A stretch of 64,000 bases of DNA from Brucella intermedia LMG 3301 (GTDB lineage: Bacteria; Pseudomonadota; Alphaproteobacteria; Rhizobiales; Rhizobiaceae), in contig NZ_ACQA01000001.1 of the NCBI RefSeq assembly GCF_000182645.1, positions 806,001 through 870,000 on the forward strand, given 5' to 3'. Positions 7,085 through 16,270 of this stretch are shown here, piece by piece (the first letter of the stretch is position 1; every line of letters starts with the position of its first letter). A model generated the notes under the pieces. The model made no database searches. It saw nothing but the letters and a program-made list of their open reading frames with translations, and had not been told where the DNA came from. The translations under genes and the position numbers were made by a program.

Positions 7085-8254
7085 TCAAATTGCCGCGAAA
7101 CCTTTTTCGAGATCGGCAATGAGATCCGGCACGTCTTCCAGACCGATCTGCAGGCGGATCACCGGTCCCGGATAGTCGCCCCTGGCGATGGTCCGGTCAT
7201 TGAGGCGGACATGAACCGCGAGGCTTTCATAGCCGCCCCAGGAATAGCCAAGGCCGAAAATCTCCAGCGCATCGAGGAAGGCATGGGCTTCCTTCTGCCC
7301 GCCGCCGGCAAGCACGATGGAGAAAATGCCGGAGGAGCCGGAAAAGTCCCGTTTCCAGATTTCATGGCCGGGATGGCTTTCCAGCGCTGGATGCAGCACG
7401 CGGTCAACCGCCGGATGGCCTTCAAGCCAGCGCGCGATTTCCAGCGCGTTCTTGCGGTGCTGTTCCAGCCGCACGCCCATGGTGCGCATGCCGCGCAATA
7501 TCTGGTAGGTGTCGTCAGCCGAAGTGCAAAGACCGAGCGTTCCGTGCGTTTCCAGAAGCTGCGGCCAGCATTTTTCGTTGGCCGATACCGTGCCGAACAG
7601 AATATCGGAATGGCCGGACGGATACTTGGTCGAGGCGTGGATGGAAATATCCACGCCGAAATCGAGCGCCTTGAAGTAGAGCGCGGTGGCCCATGTATTG
7701 TCCATCATGACGATGGCGCCGCCCTTGTGCGCCTCTTCGACGATAGCGGGGATATCCTGCATCTCGAACGTGTTCGAGGCGGGCGATTCCGTGAACACGA
7801 CCTTGGTGTTCGCACGCATCAACTTCGCGATGCCGGACCCGATCTCCGGATCGTAATATTCGACATCCACGCCCAAGCGCTTGAGGATCGTATCGGCGAA
7901 ATGGCGGGTCGGATTGTAGATCGAATCGACGAACAGCGCATGGTCGCCGGGCGACAGGAAAGCGAGAAGCGGAACCGTGACGGCGGCAAGGCCGGACGGG
8001 ACGCAGATCGTGCCCGCCGAACCTTCCAGCGCGTTGATCGCGGCGCAAAGGGCATCGCTGGTCGGCGTGCCGCGCGTGCCGTAGGTGTATTTCTGGCCGC
8101 CGGTCGCCATTGTTTCCGCATCGGGGAAAAGCACGGTTGAGGCACGGACAACGGGTGGGTTCACGAAGCCATGATAGTCGCGCGGCTGATAACCGTCGTG
8201 GGCGAGACGCGTGTTTATACCCAGCTTCTCTGTCTTGACCTGCTGCTTAGTCAC
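7085..8254 (-). CDS. metC: cystathionine beta-lyase
   Basis: 389 residues, the normal length. It is a PLP enzyme of the Cys/Met metabolism family that cleaves cystathionine to homocysteine, pyruvate and ammonia in methionine synthesis. Seen: YTYGTRGTPTSDALCAAINA near the N-terminus, SGLAAVTVP, PASNTFEMQDIP, DNTWATALYFKALDFG, and the PLP-lysine motif SIHASTKYPSGHSD. The C-terminal LGYSWGGYESL and PVIRLQIGLEDVPDL favour the beta-lyase over cystathionine gamma-synthase. It is monocistronic, followed convergently by the transporter gene. No methionine-type riboswitch is visible upstream. Confidence 0.92.
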   Translation of the reverse strand: MTKQQVKTEKLGINTRLAHDGYQPRDYHGFVNPPVVRASTVLFPDAETMATGGQKYTYGTRGTPTSDALCAAINALEGSAGTICVPSGLAAVTVPLLAFLSPGDHALFVDSIYNPTRHFADTILKRLGVDVEYYDPEIGSGIAKLMRANTKVVFTESPASNTFEMQDIPAIVEEAHKGGAIVMMDNTWATALYFKALDFGVDISIHASTKYPSGHSDILFGTVSANEKCWPQLLETHGTLGLCTSADDTYQILRGMRTMGVRLEQHRKNALEIARWLEGHPAVDRVLHPALESHPGHEIWKRDFSGSSGIFSIVLAGGGQKEAHAFLDALEIFGLGYSWGGYESLAVHVRLNDRTIARGDYPGPVIRLQIGLEDVPDLIADLEKGFAAI

Positions 8255-8476
8255 GAAAATGCCTCCAGACCATGTTGCATGCTATCCCGCTGATTCTCGC
8301 CTGCCGATTCTCGAAAGAGAGGATTCTGCCGGGTCGCATCAAGGTCGGCTGCGGCAAAAAGATCTGCGATTCCGTCTGCGGCGGAAATTTTGAATACTTG
8401 GATAGGATGCGCGCGTTCCGGATGCAACCTCGCGTGCCATTTGTTGCGTAATAAGCTTGTGAAAGGACATTTCAGT

Positions 8477-9244
8477 ATGGCGGCGTCAGGCACGGGAAGC
8501 ACTTTTCTTTATCCCTTTCGCGCAGCGCTGGAACTCCTTCAAGCTCTTCTGCGTCCGGCCTATAAGGGCGCGCCGTCCTCGTGGACGCTGGAAATGACAG
8601 CAATCGTCGTGCTTCTGCCCTTCATCATTCTCGTGCTGCATCTGTGGGATGCGGACATCATTCGCGTGACCGCGCAAAGCACCAATTTCATCATGCAGCT
8701 CCTGCGGACGGTAACGGATGCGATTCGCACCGTCGTATGGCTTGCAATCGGCATCGTCGTATGGCTCGCCACGGCGATACTGCTCTCACCGAAATTGCGT
8801 TCCGGCGCCAGAGCGTGGCTGGTGAAGCTCCACGGCTGGGCAACGCTCATCCTGACCTCGATCATCGTCGCAAGTGTGCCGGTCGAAATCGGCAAGCTCG
8901 CGATTGGCCGGGCACGCCCGTTCCTGCTCGATGACGTCGGCGCAGCCTATTTCTCGCCTTTCAAGGGCCAGTTCCTCTATGAAAGCTTCCCTTCCGGCCA
9001 TTCCATGATGGCTGGCGTCATGATGGTTTCGCTCTGGATATTCCTGCCGCGCTGGCGCATCCTTACCGTTATGATCTGCATTCTCTTCGGAATAAGCAGG
9101 CTCGCAGCCGGGGCGCACTACCCCACGGATGTGGTCGCCGGTCTGACAATCGGATTCGTCACGACCTGGTGGGTGGCTCGCTATATGGCCACGCGAAATA
9201 TTATTTTTTCTCTGGACGACGAAAGCACGATGCCGCGCGTCTGA
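8477..9244 (+). CDS. PAP2-family phosphatase, membrane-bound
   Basis: 255 residues from ATG 8477, preceded by GAAAGGA at good spacing; an in-frame extension to 8390 lacks a ribosome binding site. The three phosphatase motifs are intact: KLAIGRARPF, FPSGHSM and SRLAAGAHYPTDVVAG. These give the catalytic His/Asp and phosphate-binding Arg residues of the acid phosphatase/lipid phosphatase superfamily. About five or six transmembrane helices place it in the inner membrane. Likely substrates are undecaprenyl pyrophosphate, phosphatidic acid or similar lipid phosphates; which one cannot be told. Confidence 0.85.
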   Translation: MAASGTGSTFLYPFRAALELLQALLRPAYKGAPSSWTLEMTAIVVLLPFIILVLHLWDADIIRVTAQSTNFIMQLLRTVTDAIRTVVWLAIGIVVWLATAILLSPKLRSGARAWLVKLHGWATLILTSIIVASVPVEIGKLAIGRARPFLLDDVGAAYFSPFKGQFLYESFPSGHSMMAGVMMVSLWIFLPRWRILTVMICILFGISRLAAGAHYPTDVVAGLTIGFVTTWWVARYMATRNIIFSLDDESTMPRV

Positions 9245-9698
9245 TTTCTACCGGAAATTGCCGGAATCGCGGCCCATCTGGTATGGTAGTACTGCCTAAC
9301 AATCTGTGTTTATTTGAAAAAACCTGTGCTCCGTCCTCGCGTGCAATGTGGGCTGCACCCGACGACCTTCCTACCCAGAAATCGGGAAATCGTGTAAATT
9401 TTCGAATATTTCTCCCTCATCTTTTTTGAAAGCCTTTTCGCTCGCCTGCGTTAAAGCCTTGACCAAAGACAAAATTTCGCCTTCGATAAGACCCGTGAAG
9501 GCGACAGGTTTGTCACTGCGCTCAAAAGAAAAATTGAAGACCGGATAGCGGTCTCGGGCGAGGGCAAGCTGTTGTAGGGCATGGGCTTGGGAGGTCACGC
9601 GACTTATCCAACGGGTTTATGCAAAAAATAAAGCAACAAGAGACGCCATGGGCCATAGGTCCGGCGCTCTCCAGGGAACGAAAAAGGTTGCAGGCCAG
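9245..9698. other. intergenic region upstream of aapJ
   Basis: About 450 bp between the PAP2 phosphatase gene and aapJ. It contains one doubtful leftward GTG-started frame (9371-9598) and otherwise the presumed aapJ promoter. I see no riboswitch-like or strongly palindromic structure. Confidence 0.4.
9371..9598 (-). CDS. hypothetical small protein (doubtful)
   Basis: A 75-residue frame from a GTG codon (VTSQAHALQQLALARDRYPV, later FTGLIEGEILSLVKALTQAS). The amino-acid mix (amphipathic, Glu/Lys/Leu-rich) and partly GC-biased third positions look coding, and nothing overlaps it. However, there is no clear ribosome binding site and I do not recognise the family. It may be a real small gene or chance. 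Confidence 0.35.
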   Translation of the reverse strand: MTSQAHALQQLALARDRYPVFNFSFERSDKPVAFTGLIEGEILSLVKALTQASEKAFKKDEGEIFENLHDFPISG

Positions 9699-10730
9699 AT
9701 GAAAAAAACTCTTATGACGGGTGTATTGGGTGCGGCGGCGCTGTTTTGCGTAGCTTCGGGAGCATCCGCTGACACGCTTTCCGATGTGAAGGCGAAAGGT
9801 TTTCTACAGTGCGGCGTTAATACGGGTCTGCTTGGATTCTCTTCCCCCAACGACAAGGGTGAGTGGTCCGGCTTCGACGTAGATTATTGCCGTGCCGTGG
9901 CTTCTGCGATTTTCGGTGATCCGGCGAAGGTGAAGTTTACGCCGCTCAACGCCAAGGAGCGCTTCACGGCCCTGCAGTCAGGCGAAATCGACGTCCTGAT
10001 CCGTAACACGACCTGGACCATCAGCCGCGACACTGCGCTCGGCCTCGATTTTGCCGGCATCAATTACTTCGATGGTCAGGGCTTCATGATCAATTCGAAG
10101 AAGCTGTCGGGCATCAATTCCGCATTGCAGCTTTCCGGCGCTTCCATCTGCGTTCAGGCCGGTACGACGACCGAAATGAACATGGCCGACTATTTCCGCG
10201 CCAACAAGATGGAATATAATCCGGTGGTCTTCGAAAAGATCGAAGAAGCGAACGCCGCTTACGATTCCGGCCGTTGCGACGCCTATACGACCGACCAGTC
10301 CAGCCTTTACGGCGTTCGTCTGGCGCTCGCCAATCCCGACGATCATGTCATCCTGCCGGAAATCATCTCCAAGGAGCCGTTCGGCCTGACCGTTCGTCAG
10401 GGCGATTCCAAGTGGACGGACGTCGTTCGCTGGGTGCACAACGCGCTGCTCAACGCCGAGGAATATGGCATCACGCAGGCCAATGTCGAAGAGATGAAGA
10501 AGTCTGACAACCCGGACATCAAGCGTCTTCTCGGCGTGGAAGCGGACACCAAGATCGGCACCGATCTCGGTCTCGAGAACGATTGGGTGGTGAAGATCAT
10601 CAAGGGCGTCGGCAATTACGGCGAAATTTTCGAGCGTAACATCGGCTCCGGCAGCCCGCTCAAGATTGCACGCGGCATCAATGCCCAGTGGAACAAGGGC
10701 GGCCTGCAATATGGCATCCCCGTCCGCTGA
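9699..10730 (+). CDS. aapJ: general L-amino acid ABC transporter, periplasmic binding protein
   Basis: 343 residues. ATG 9699 starts the signal peptide MKKTLMTGVLGAAALFCVAS (cleaved after ASA); the in-frame GTG/ATG upstream would bury it. Family-3 solute-binding protein features follow: QCGVNTGLLGFSSPNDKGEW, GFDVDYCRAVASAIFGDPAK, and FTALQSGEIDVLIRNTTWT with the ligand Arg. The sequence VQAGTTTEMNMADYF and the C-terminal INAQWNKGGLQYGIPVR are those of AapJ from Rhizobium and Brucella. It delivers a broad range of L-amino acids to the AapQM permease and heads the aapJQMP cluster. A GC-rich stem-loop after its stop may stabilise its mRNA. Confidence 0.95.
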   Translation: MKKTLMTGVLGAAALFCVASGASADTLSDVKAKGFLQCGVNTGLLGFSSPNDKGEWSGFDVDYCRAVASAIFGDPAKVKFTPLNAKERFTALQSGEIDVLIRNTTWTISRDTALGLDFAGINYFDGQGFMINSKKLSGINSALQLSGASICVQAGTTTEMNMADYFRANKMEYNPVVFEKIEEANAAYDSGRCDAYTTDQSSLYGVRLALANPDDHVILPEIISKEPFGLTVRQGDSKWTDVVRWVHNALLNAEEYGITQANVEEMKKSDNPDIKRLLGVEADTKIGTDLGLENDWVVKIIKGVGNYGEIFERNIGSGSPLKIARGINAQWNKGGLQYGIPVR

Positions 10731-10756
10731 CGGGCATTACTCTCCGGACTGATCAT

Positions 10757-10780
10757 CGGCGGGTGCAGCAGCGCCCGCCG
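10757..10780 (+). terminator. stem-loop after aapJ (processing/attenuation structure)
   Basis: CGGCGGG (10757-10763) and CCCGCCG (10774-10780) can pair around a 10-nt loop, about 25 bp after the aapJ stop. There is no T run, so it more likely protects the aapJ transcript or dampens read-through into aapQ than acting as a full terminator. This matches the usual excess of binding protein over permease. Confidence 0.5.
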
Positions 10781-11027
10781 GATTTGTCGGCTTTGCAGTT
10801 TGTCCGTTTGCTGTCGATCCCGCATCTGCCGGGCATAGGATGCTGACAAGCTGCTTTTTGGAATTCAACCGCGTCTTGCAGTCCTCGAAGGCTCGAACCG
10901 AGCCCGGACAGGAACGGCAGGACCGAACGGTTCGGCATTCGATATTCCGATTTCAGGCGTTGCCCGCAAAGGCGGCCAAGTCAATTTTTCGGGTTTGATG
11001 CTGTCAGCCGAGAGGCACAGGAAACAT

Positions 11028-12221
11028 ATGGCTTCCTATTCTGCAACTGAACGCCGCCAAGATAGCGGCGGAACCTCGCTCCTGTATGATCCGCGGGTTC
11101 GCGGCATCTTCTATCAGGTGATCGTCTTCGGGGTGGTCATCGGGGCAATCTACTGGATCGTGGGCAACACGGTCACCAATTTGCAGCGTGCGAACATCGC
11201 GTCCGGTTTCGGTTTCCTCAGTGGCCGCGCCGGTTTTGATATCAGTCAGACGCTCATTCAATACAGCAGCGACTCGAACTATGGCCGGGCCTTTCTGGTC
11301 GGCCTGATGAATACGCTTTACGTCGCCGCGCTCGGTGTCGTGACGGCTTCAATCATCGGATTTCTGGTCGGTATCGGGCGGCTTTCGCGCAACTGGCTGA
11401 TCCGCAAGATCTGCACGGTCTATGTCGAAGTCTTCCGCAACATTCCTCCGCTGCTCGTCATCTTCTTCTGGTATTTCGGCGTGCTTTCGGTGCTGCCGCA
11501 GGCTCGCGACAGCATCGCCCTGCCGCTCGGCACATACATGAACAATCGCGGCTTCTTCATGCCCGCGCCGGTATGGGGCGAGGGGGCATGGCTTCTGCCC
11601 GTGGCGCTGCTCATCGGCATCGTGGCTTCGATCGTCATTGCGCGCTGGGCAAAGCGCCGCCAGATGGCGACGGGCCAGCCTTTCCACACGATACGCGTGG
11701 CGGCGGCGCTCATCATCGGCCTGCCCGTCCTGGCGCTGATCGCGACCGGCTTTCCGATCTCGTTCGATTTGCCGAAACTGGGGACCTTCAATCTGACCGG
11801 CGGTGCGCAGGTCAAGCCGGAGTTCCTCGCCCTGTTCCTGGCGCTGTCCTTCTACACCGCGTCCTTCATCGCTGAGACGGTCCGCGCCGGTGTTCTGGGC
11901 GTCAACAAGGGGCAGACGGAAGCGGCCTATGCCGTTGGCCTGCGTCCCGGCCAGACGATGCGCCTCATCATTGTGCCGCAGGCGCTGCGCATCATCATCC
12001 CGCCGCTGTCGAGCCAGTATCTGAACCTTATCAAGAACTCGTCGCTCGCAATCGCCATCGGCTATCCCGATCTTGTCGCCGTCGGCGGAACGATCCTCAA
12101 CCAGACGGGTCAATCGGTCGAGGTCGTGGCGATCTGGATGGTGATCTATCTCGGCATCAGCCTGATTACCTCGGGCCTCATGAACTGGTTCAATGCCAAG
12201 ATGGCGCTGGTGGAGAGATGA
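11028..12221 (+). CDS. aapQ: general L-amino acid ABC transporter, permease
   Basis: 397 residues from ATG 11028 (CAGGA five bases before). It is the first of two paired permease subunits of the Aap importer. A long N-terminal region with extra helices precedes the ABC permease core, whose EAA loop reads [39 protein letters not shown] and [15 protein letters not shown] are family marks of HAAT permeases. It resides in the inner membrane with AapM. Its last four bases (ATGA) overlap the aapM start, implying translational coupling. Confidence 0.94.
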   Translation: MASYSATERRQDSGGTSLLYDPRVRGIFYQVIVFGVVIGAIYWIVGNTVTNLQRANIASGFGFLSGRAGFDISQTLIQYSSDSNYGRAFLVGLMNTLYVAALGVVTASIIGFLVGIGRLSRNWLIRKICTVYVEVFRNIPPLLVIFFWYFGVLSVLPQARDSIALPLGTYMNNRGFFMPAPVWGEGAWLLPVALLIGIVASIVIARWAKRRQMATGQPFHTIRVAAALIIGLPVLALIATGFPISFDLPKLGTFNLTGGAQVKPEFLALFLALSFYTASFIAETVRAGVLGVNKGQTEAAYAVGLRPGQTMRLIIVPQALRIIIPPLSSQYLNLIKNSSLAIAIGYPDLVAVGGTILNQTGQSVEVVAIWMVIYLGISLITSGLMNWFNAKMALVER

Positions 12222-13381
12222 CAATGGAAAACGCAGATCTCCAATATGTACGCACGCAGATGGTGGATGGCGAAGCGCCACCGCGCTCGGTGCAGGGGCT
12301 TTCCCACTGGCTGCGCGTCAACCTGTTCGCAACGCCCGTCGATGCGGCGCTGACCATTCTCGGCCTGCTGGTCGTGGCCTGGTTTCTTCCGCCGATCATC
12401 GAATGGCTGTTCGTCAAGGCCGTGTGGACCGGTGCGGATCGCACCGCCTGCCTCACCGTCGCGCAGGGCGGCGCACAGCCGGAAGGCTGGTCGGGCGCAT
12501 GCTGGGCTTTCGTGAATGCGAAATACGAGCAGTTTCTCTATGGCCGCTATCCGATTTCGGAGCGCTGGCGCGTCAACCTGACGGCGCTGATCTTCGCCGT
12601 TCTTCTGGTGCCGCTCCTGATTCCGAAGGCGCCGAAGAAGGGGCTCAACGCGATCCTGTTCTTCTTCGTCTTTCCGATTGTCGCCTTCTTCCTGCTGGTC
12701 GGCGGCTGGTTCGGCCTTCCCTATGTGGAAACGCCGCTGTGGGGCGGGCTGCTGGTCACGCTTGTCCTGTCCTTTGTCGGCATCGCCGTGTCGCTGCCGC
12801 TGGGGATCGTGCTGGCGCTCGGACGGCGTTCAAAGCTGCCGGTCATCAGGGCGTTCTCGATCATCTTCATCGAAATGGTGCGCGGCGTTCCGCTGGTGAC
12901 GGTGCTATTCATGGCCAGCGTCATGCTGCCCCTGTTCCTGCCGCCGGGCGTGACTTTCGACAAGTTGCTGCGTGCCTTGATCGGCGTGGCGCTTTTCGCT
13001 TCGGCCTATATGGCGGAAGTGGTGCGCGGCGGCCTCCAGGCCATTCCGCGCGGGCAGTATGAAGGCGCGGATGCGCTTGGCCTCAGCTACTGGCAGAAAA
13101 CGGGACTGATCATCCTGCCGCAGGCGCTGAAGCTGGTCATTCCGGGAATCGTCAACACCTTCATCGGTCTCTTCAAGGATACGAGCCTTGTCTACATCAT
13201 CGGCATGTTCGACCTGTTGGGCATCGTCCGTCAGAACTTCGCCGACGCTAACTGGGCTTCTCCACAGACGCCTGCTACTGGTCTGATCTTTGCGGGCTTC
13301 GTTTTCTGGATTTTCTGTTTCGCAATGTCGCGATACTCTATATTCATGGAACGACGCCTCGATACGGGTCATAAACGATAA
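12218..13381 (+). CDS. aapM: general L-amino acid ABC transporter, permease
   Basis: 387 residues, starting in the ATGA overlap with aapQ. The C-terminal half is the typical HAAT permease with [43 protein letters not shown]-loop [20 protein letters not shown] and [18 protein letters not shown]. The N-terminal half has extra helices and a periplasmic insert ([20 protein letters not shown]), as in known AapM. It forms the membrane channel with AapQ. Confidence 0.94.
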   Translation: MTMENADLQYVRTQMVDGEAPPRSVQGLSHWLRVNLFATPVDAALTILGLLVVAWFLPPIIEWLFVKAVWTGADRTACLTVAQGGAQPEGWSGACWAFVNAKYEQFLYGRYPISERWRVNLTALIFAVLLVPLLIPKAPKKGLNAILFFFVFPIVAFFLLVGGWFGLPYVETPLWGGLLVTLVLSFVGIAVSLPLGIVLALGRRSKLPVIRAFSIIFIEMVRGVPLVTVLFMASVMLPLFLPPGVTFDKLLRALIGVALFASAYMAEVVRGGLQAIPRGQYEGADALGLSYWQKTGLIILPQALKLVIPGIVNTFIGLFKDTSLVYIIGMFDLLGIVRQNFADANWASPQTPATGLIFAGFVFWIFCFAMSRYSIFMERRLDTGHKR

Positions 13382-13395
13382 GAATAAAGGGAATA

Positions 13396-14211
13396 ATGGA
13401 AATGAGTGCACAAAGCGCCCTCCCGCAATCCGAGCTCGGAGTGGAAGTTGACCGTTCAAAGATGCAGGTTTCCAAAACCGATGTCGCCATCGAAATCACC
13501 AACATGCACAAGTGGTACGGGGAGTTCCACGTTCTGCGCGACATCAATCTGAAGGTCATGCGCGGCGAGCGCATCGTTGTGGCCGGCCCGTCGGGCTCGG
13601 GCAAGTCGACCATGATCCGCTGCATCAACCGTCTGGAAGAACACCAGAAGGGCAAGATCGTCGTCGACAACATCGAGCTGACCAATGACCTGAAGAAGAT
13701 CGACGAAGTGCGCCGCGAAGTAGGCATGGTGTTCCAGCACTTCAACCTCTTCCCGCACCTGACGATTCTGGAAAACTGCACGCTGGCGCCGATCTGGGTG
13801 CGCAAGATGCCGAAGAAGCAGGCGGAAGAAATCGCCATGCATTATCTGGCCCGTGTGAAGATTCCCGAACAGGCCAACAAATATCCGGGCCAGCTTTCCG
13901 GCGGCCAGCAGCAGCGCGTCGCCATTGCGCGCGCACTGTGCATGAACCCGAAAGTCATGCTGTTCGACGAGCCGACATCGGCTCTCGACCCGGAAATGGT
14001 CAAGGAAGTGCTGGATACGATGGTGAGCCTTGCCGCCGAAGGCATGACCATGATCTGCGTGACGCACGAAATGGGCTTTGCCCGTCAGGTCGCCAACCGC
14101 GTGATCTTCATGGATCAGGGCCAGATCGTCGAGCAGAACTCGCCGGACGAGTTCTTCGACAATCCGCAGCACGAACGCACCAAGCTGTTCCTCAGCCAGA
14201 TCCTGCACTGA
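13396..14211 (+). CDS. aapP: general L-amino acid ABC transporter, ATP-binding protein
   Basis: 271 residues. All ABC ATPase motifs are present: Walker [10 protein letters not shown] (~residues 56-64), Q-loop FQHFNLFPH, signature [15 protein letters not shown], Walker [15 protein letters not shown], and H-loop TVTHEMG-type sequence (read as CVTHEMGFA). Strong similarity to GlnQ/AapP of the polar amino-acid class. It powers import through AapQM. ATG 13396 and 13402 are both possible starts after AAAGGGA; the former is used here. A strong terminator closes the operon. Confidence 0.94.
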   Translation: MEMSAQSALPQSELGVEVDRSKMQVSKTDVAIEITNMHKWYGEFHVLRDINLKVMRGERIVVAGPSGSGKSTMIRCINRLEEHQKGKIVVDNIELTNDLKKIDEVRREVGMVFQHFNLFPHLTILENCTLAPIWVRKMPKKQAEEIAMHYLARVKIPEQANKYPGQLSGGQQQRVAIARALCMNPKVMLFDEPTSALDPEMVKEVLDTMVSLAAEGMTMICVTHEMGFARQVANRVIFMDQGQIVEQNSPDEFFDNPQHERTKLFLSQILH

Positions 14212-14232
14212 TCAGGCTCATCGCTCGAAATT

Positions 14233-14265
14233 AAAACACCCGCCGGTCCGCCGGCGGGTGTTTTT
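14233..14265 (+). terminator. terminator of the aapJQMP operon
   Basis: AACACCCGCCGG (14235-14246) and CCGGCGGGTGTT (14251-14262) form a perfect 12-bp stem with a TCCG loop and a T run. Confidence 0.92.
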
Positions 14266-14286
14266 ACGAGAACAGCAGGGGGCATT

Positions 14287-14691
14287 GTGACGAATATTCA
14301 ATGGATCGAAGAGCTTCCAGCCGAGCGCTATCAGGAGTTCCACACATTCTATTGCAACGAATGGGACCAGGGAGCGCAGCTTGGAAGACGTCACCCATAT
14401 GCTGGCCCATTGCGACCTGCTGTTGTTCTGTCTGATGGCAATGACCGTATTGCGGGTTTTGCGCGCGTGCTGAGCGATTTCACCTTCAAGGCGATGATCT
14501 TCGATGTCATTGTGGCCGAAGATTATCGCGGGCAGGGCCTCGGACAGGCCCTTGTGGAGCGCATACTCCACCATGAAAAGCTGAAGCGCGTGAAAAGCTT
14601 CGAGCTTTACTGCCCGGATCGGCTTGTGCCCTTCTACGAGAAGCTTGGCTTCGTGAAGGGCACTTCGTCGCTTCTGTTCAGGCAACCCTAA
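14287..14691 (+). CDS. GNAT acetyltransferase with an apparent compensated frameshift segment
   Basis: 134 residues from GTG 14287, with AGGGGG just upstream. The C-terminal half is a clear GNAT fold: FDVIVAEDYRGQGLGQALVE carries the acetyl-CoA-binding RGxGLG loop, and LYCPDRLVPFYEKLGFVKG is typical of a small uncharacterised family. Residues ~27-48 (DQGAQLGRRHPYAGPLRPAV) do not fit. The same DNA read one base over (about 14366-14430) gives TRERSLEDVTHMLAHCDLLL, exactly the family's expected block after NEW(W). So two indels that cancel out seem to have scrambled ~22 residues. The substrate is unknown and activity is doubtful. Its end overlaps the convergent arsR-type gene by 4 bp. Confidence 0.72.
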   Translation: MTNIQWIEELPAERYQEFHTFYCNEWDQGAQLGRRHPYAGPLRPAVVLSDGNDRIAGFARVLSDFTFKAMIFDVIVAEDYRGQGLGQALVERILHHEKLKRVKSFELYCPDRLVPFYEKLGFVKGTSSLLFRQP

Positions 14692-15023
14692 TCTTCGACA
14701 AACCGGCGCAGGCGCTGGAGTGCACCGTCCCACTGGCTGGAAACGCTCGCGAGATAGGCGCGGGCGTCGACAAGCGGGGCGGGATGCAGCCGAAACCGGC
14801 TTTCCCGGCCGACCTTTTCGCGTTCGACCAGATTTGCCTGCTCCAGCACGGACAGGTGCTTGGTGACGGCCTGCCGGGTGATGCTGCCATTCTGCGACAG
14901 AACCACGATCGAGCGGCTTTCGCCGTCGCTCAGGGTCTCGATGAGCGCCAGCCGGGTTGGATCGGCAAGCGCTGCGAAAACCATGGACATGTCCGTGCCG
15001 GTCATTTCTGGCCTATCGTCCAT
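14688..15023 (-). CDS. ArsR-family transcriptional regulator
   Basis: 111 residues: MVFAALADPTRLALIETLSD is the classic N-terminal helix, followed by a winged helix with recognition segment ITRQAVTKHLSVLEQANLVE and wing EKVGRESRFRLHPAPL. No cysteine metal site is visible, so it belongs to the non-metal subgroup that is commonly paired with SRPBCC proteins. Its start overlaps the end of the upstream SRPBCC gene by 11 bp, so the two are co-transcribed and probably functionally linked. Confidence 0.9.
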   Translation of the reverse strand: MDDRPEMTGTDMSMVFAALADPTRLALIETLSDGESRSIVVLSQNGSITRQAVTKHLSVLEQANLVEREKVGRESRFRLHPAPLVDARAYLASVSSQWDGALQRLRRFVED

Positions 15024-15480
15024 TTTCGGCGTGTCTCTTGATGTTGCCGACCTGTTCCTCCCAGCCGCCTTCGTTCATCCGCAGCGCCAGCGGCCGGCGT
15101 TCTGCGGGCAGGGCATCGAAACCGCTTTCGATCACCGTCAGCCGCGTTCCCGCCTCGATCGGTTCCAGCCTGAACTCCACCAGGGTCGGCGGCTCCTTGG
15201 AATAGTCAATGCTGTGGTCCACCGCGTAAGGATGCCATGTGAAGGCAAAATAGGACGGAGCCTTCATTTCCTTGATGAAGGATTCCCACGGTTCATGCTC
15301 GAAACCCGGATAGGTGATGTGTCCGGTCGACCTGGTGCCGACGATGAACGGGCCGTCGAGCTTGACCTGGAACCAGCTCCCGAATTCTTCATGGTCGGTG
15401 AGGGCGCGCCATACGCGGTCAATCCCCGCGCGGATGTCCACAGTCTTCACAATGCGGTCGGTATTGCTTTCAACGGTCAT
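15013..15480 (-). CDS. SRPBCC (AHSA1/START-like) domain protein
   Basis: 155 residues from ATG 15480, preceded by GGAGGA at good spacing; an in-frame upstream ATG inside the operator at 15509 is less likely. The fold is shown by IVKTVDIRAGIDRVWRALTD, FGSWFQVKLDGPFIVGT, ESFIKEMKAPSYFAFTWHPY and a C-terminal GWEEQVGNIKRHAE helix. AHSA1-like bacterial proteins bind hydrophobic ligands; the actual role is unknown. It is first in a two-gene operon with the ArsR regulator. The promoter carries two GCAAC-N6-GTTGC palindromes. Confidence 0.88.
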   Translation of the reverse strand: MTVESNTDRIVKTVDIRAGIDRVWRALTDHEEFGSWFQVKLDGPFIVGTRSTGHITYPGFEHEPWESFIKEMKAPSYFAFTWHPYAVDHSIDYSKEPPTLVEFRLEPIEAGTRLTVIESGFDALPAERRPLALRMNEGGWEEQVGNIKRHAENGR

Positions 15481-15499
15481 GATTGCATCCTCCGTAATT

Positions 15500-15557
15500 G
15501 GCAACTTCATGGTTGCCAATATAGGGGTAAGGGCGAAATAAGCAACCAAAAAGTTGC
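15500..15557 (-). promoter_or_regulatory. promoter and twin operators of the SRPBCC-arsR operon
   Basis: Two sites of identical design, GCAAC-N6-GTTGC, occupy 15501-15516 (extended GGCAAC/GTTGCC at 15500-15517) and 15542-15557. Their centres are 41 bp apart, about four helical turns. On the minus strand TTGCTT and TATATT, 16 bp apart, make a plausible sigma-70 promoter. One site overlaps the -35 and the other lies at or just past the -10, an arrangement suited to repression. A third near-copy is at the hxlR start (16255-16270). Confidence 0.6.
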
Positions 15558-15562
15558 ATATC

Positions 15563-16264
15563 TTATTCAGGCAGTGGGGCCTTGTCGGGAAGCGGGAACA
15601 GCGTCACGAATTTTTCTGCAAGCGCGCGGTCGCCCATGACCTTGAGAACACTGGCGCTTTCCAGCGCCGAAAGAGGTTGCCCGCCATAGATGGCAGCGGC
15701 GAGCATACGCGGTGAACTTTCGAAATGCAGGTCATATTCCTGCGCCGCGCCGCGTTCGATCCGAACCCCGGAATCGTCAAGATGAGCCGTGAAGTCTTCC
15801 GCCTCCAGACAAAGGCCGATCACCGCCCGCAGGCCCGCAGCCCTGTCATGATCGATCATGGTCCGCAGCGAAAGCAGGAAGGAAACGGTCGAAATCGGCA
15901 GGTTGGGATCATGTTTCGGCGAGCGCGCCGCCCATCGGCCCAGTGTCTGGAGAATAGGTTCGCTCTCATAACCCCACTCGGTCAACTCATAGACCTGGAC
16001 CGAGGCGGGAGGGGGCAGTTTTTTCTTGCAAAGAATGCCTGCTTCTTCCAGCCCTTCAAGGCGTTGCGTGAGGACATTGGCGCTCACGCCCGGCAGGTCA
16101 GCCCGCAAATCACTGAAGCGTTTGGGGCCGAACATCAATTCGCGCATCACCAGAAGCGACCAGCGTTCCCCAATCAAATCAAGGGCATGGGCCGCCGCAC
16201 AAGCATCGTCATAGCTGCGCTTCGCCGATGGTTTTTGCGAGTTGGTTATTTTTTCTAACTTCAT
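15563..16264 (-). CDS. HxlR-family transcriptional regulator
   Basis: 233 residues. Residues ~17-105 form the HxlR winged helix: YDDACAAAHALDLIGERWSL, then LVMRELMFGPKRFSDLRADL, PGVSANVLTQRLEGLEEAGI and YELTEWGYESEPILQTLGRW. The remaining ~125 residues are a C-terminal extension of the kind seen in longer family members (possibly SCP2-like ligand binding). HxlR proteins are usually small-molecule- or redox-responsive repressors or activators. The start codon lies inside a GCAAC-type palindrome shared with the neighbouring SRPBCC promoter, which suggests it controls itself and that operon. Confidence 0.9.
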   Translation of the reverse strand: MKLEKITNSQKPSAKRSYDDACAAAHALDLIGERWSLLVMRELMFGPKRFSDLRADLPGVSANVLTQRLEGLEEAGILCKKKLPPPASVQVYELTEWGYESEPILQTLGRWAARSPKHDPNLPISTVSFLLSLRTMIDHDRAAGLRAVIGLCLEAEDFTAHLDDSGVRIERGAAQEYDLHFESSPRMLAAAIYGGQPLSALESASVLKVMGDRALAEKFVTLFPLPDKAPLPE

Positions 16265-16270
16265 GGTTGC
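16255..16270 (-). promoter_or_regulatory. candidate operator over the hxlR start codon
   Basis: CTAAC-TTCATG-GTTGC matches the GCAAC-N6-GTTGC design of the SRPBCC promoter sites with one base different in the left half, and shares the 14-base core AACTTCATGGTTGC with site 15501-15516. A TATAAT lies immediately upstream on the minus strand with TTGTAC 16 bp before it, so a bound protein would block transcription start: probable autoregulation. Confidence 0.5.
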
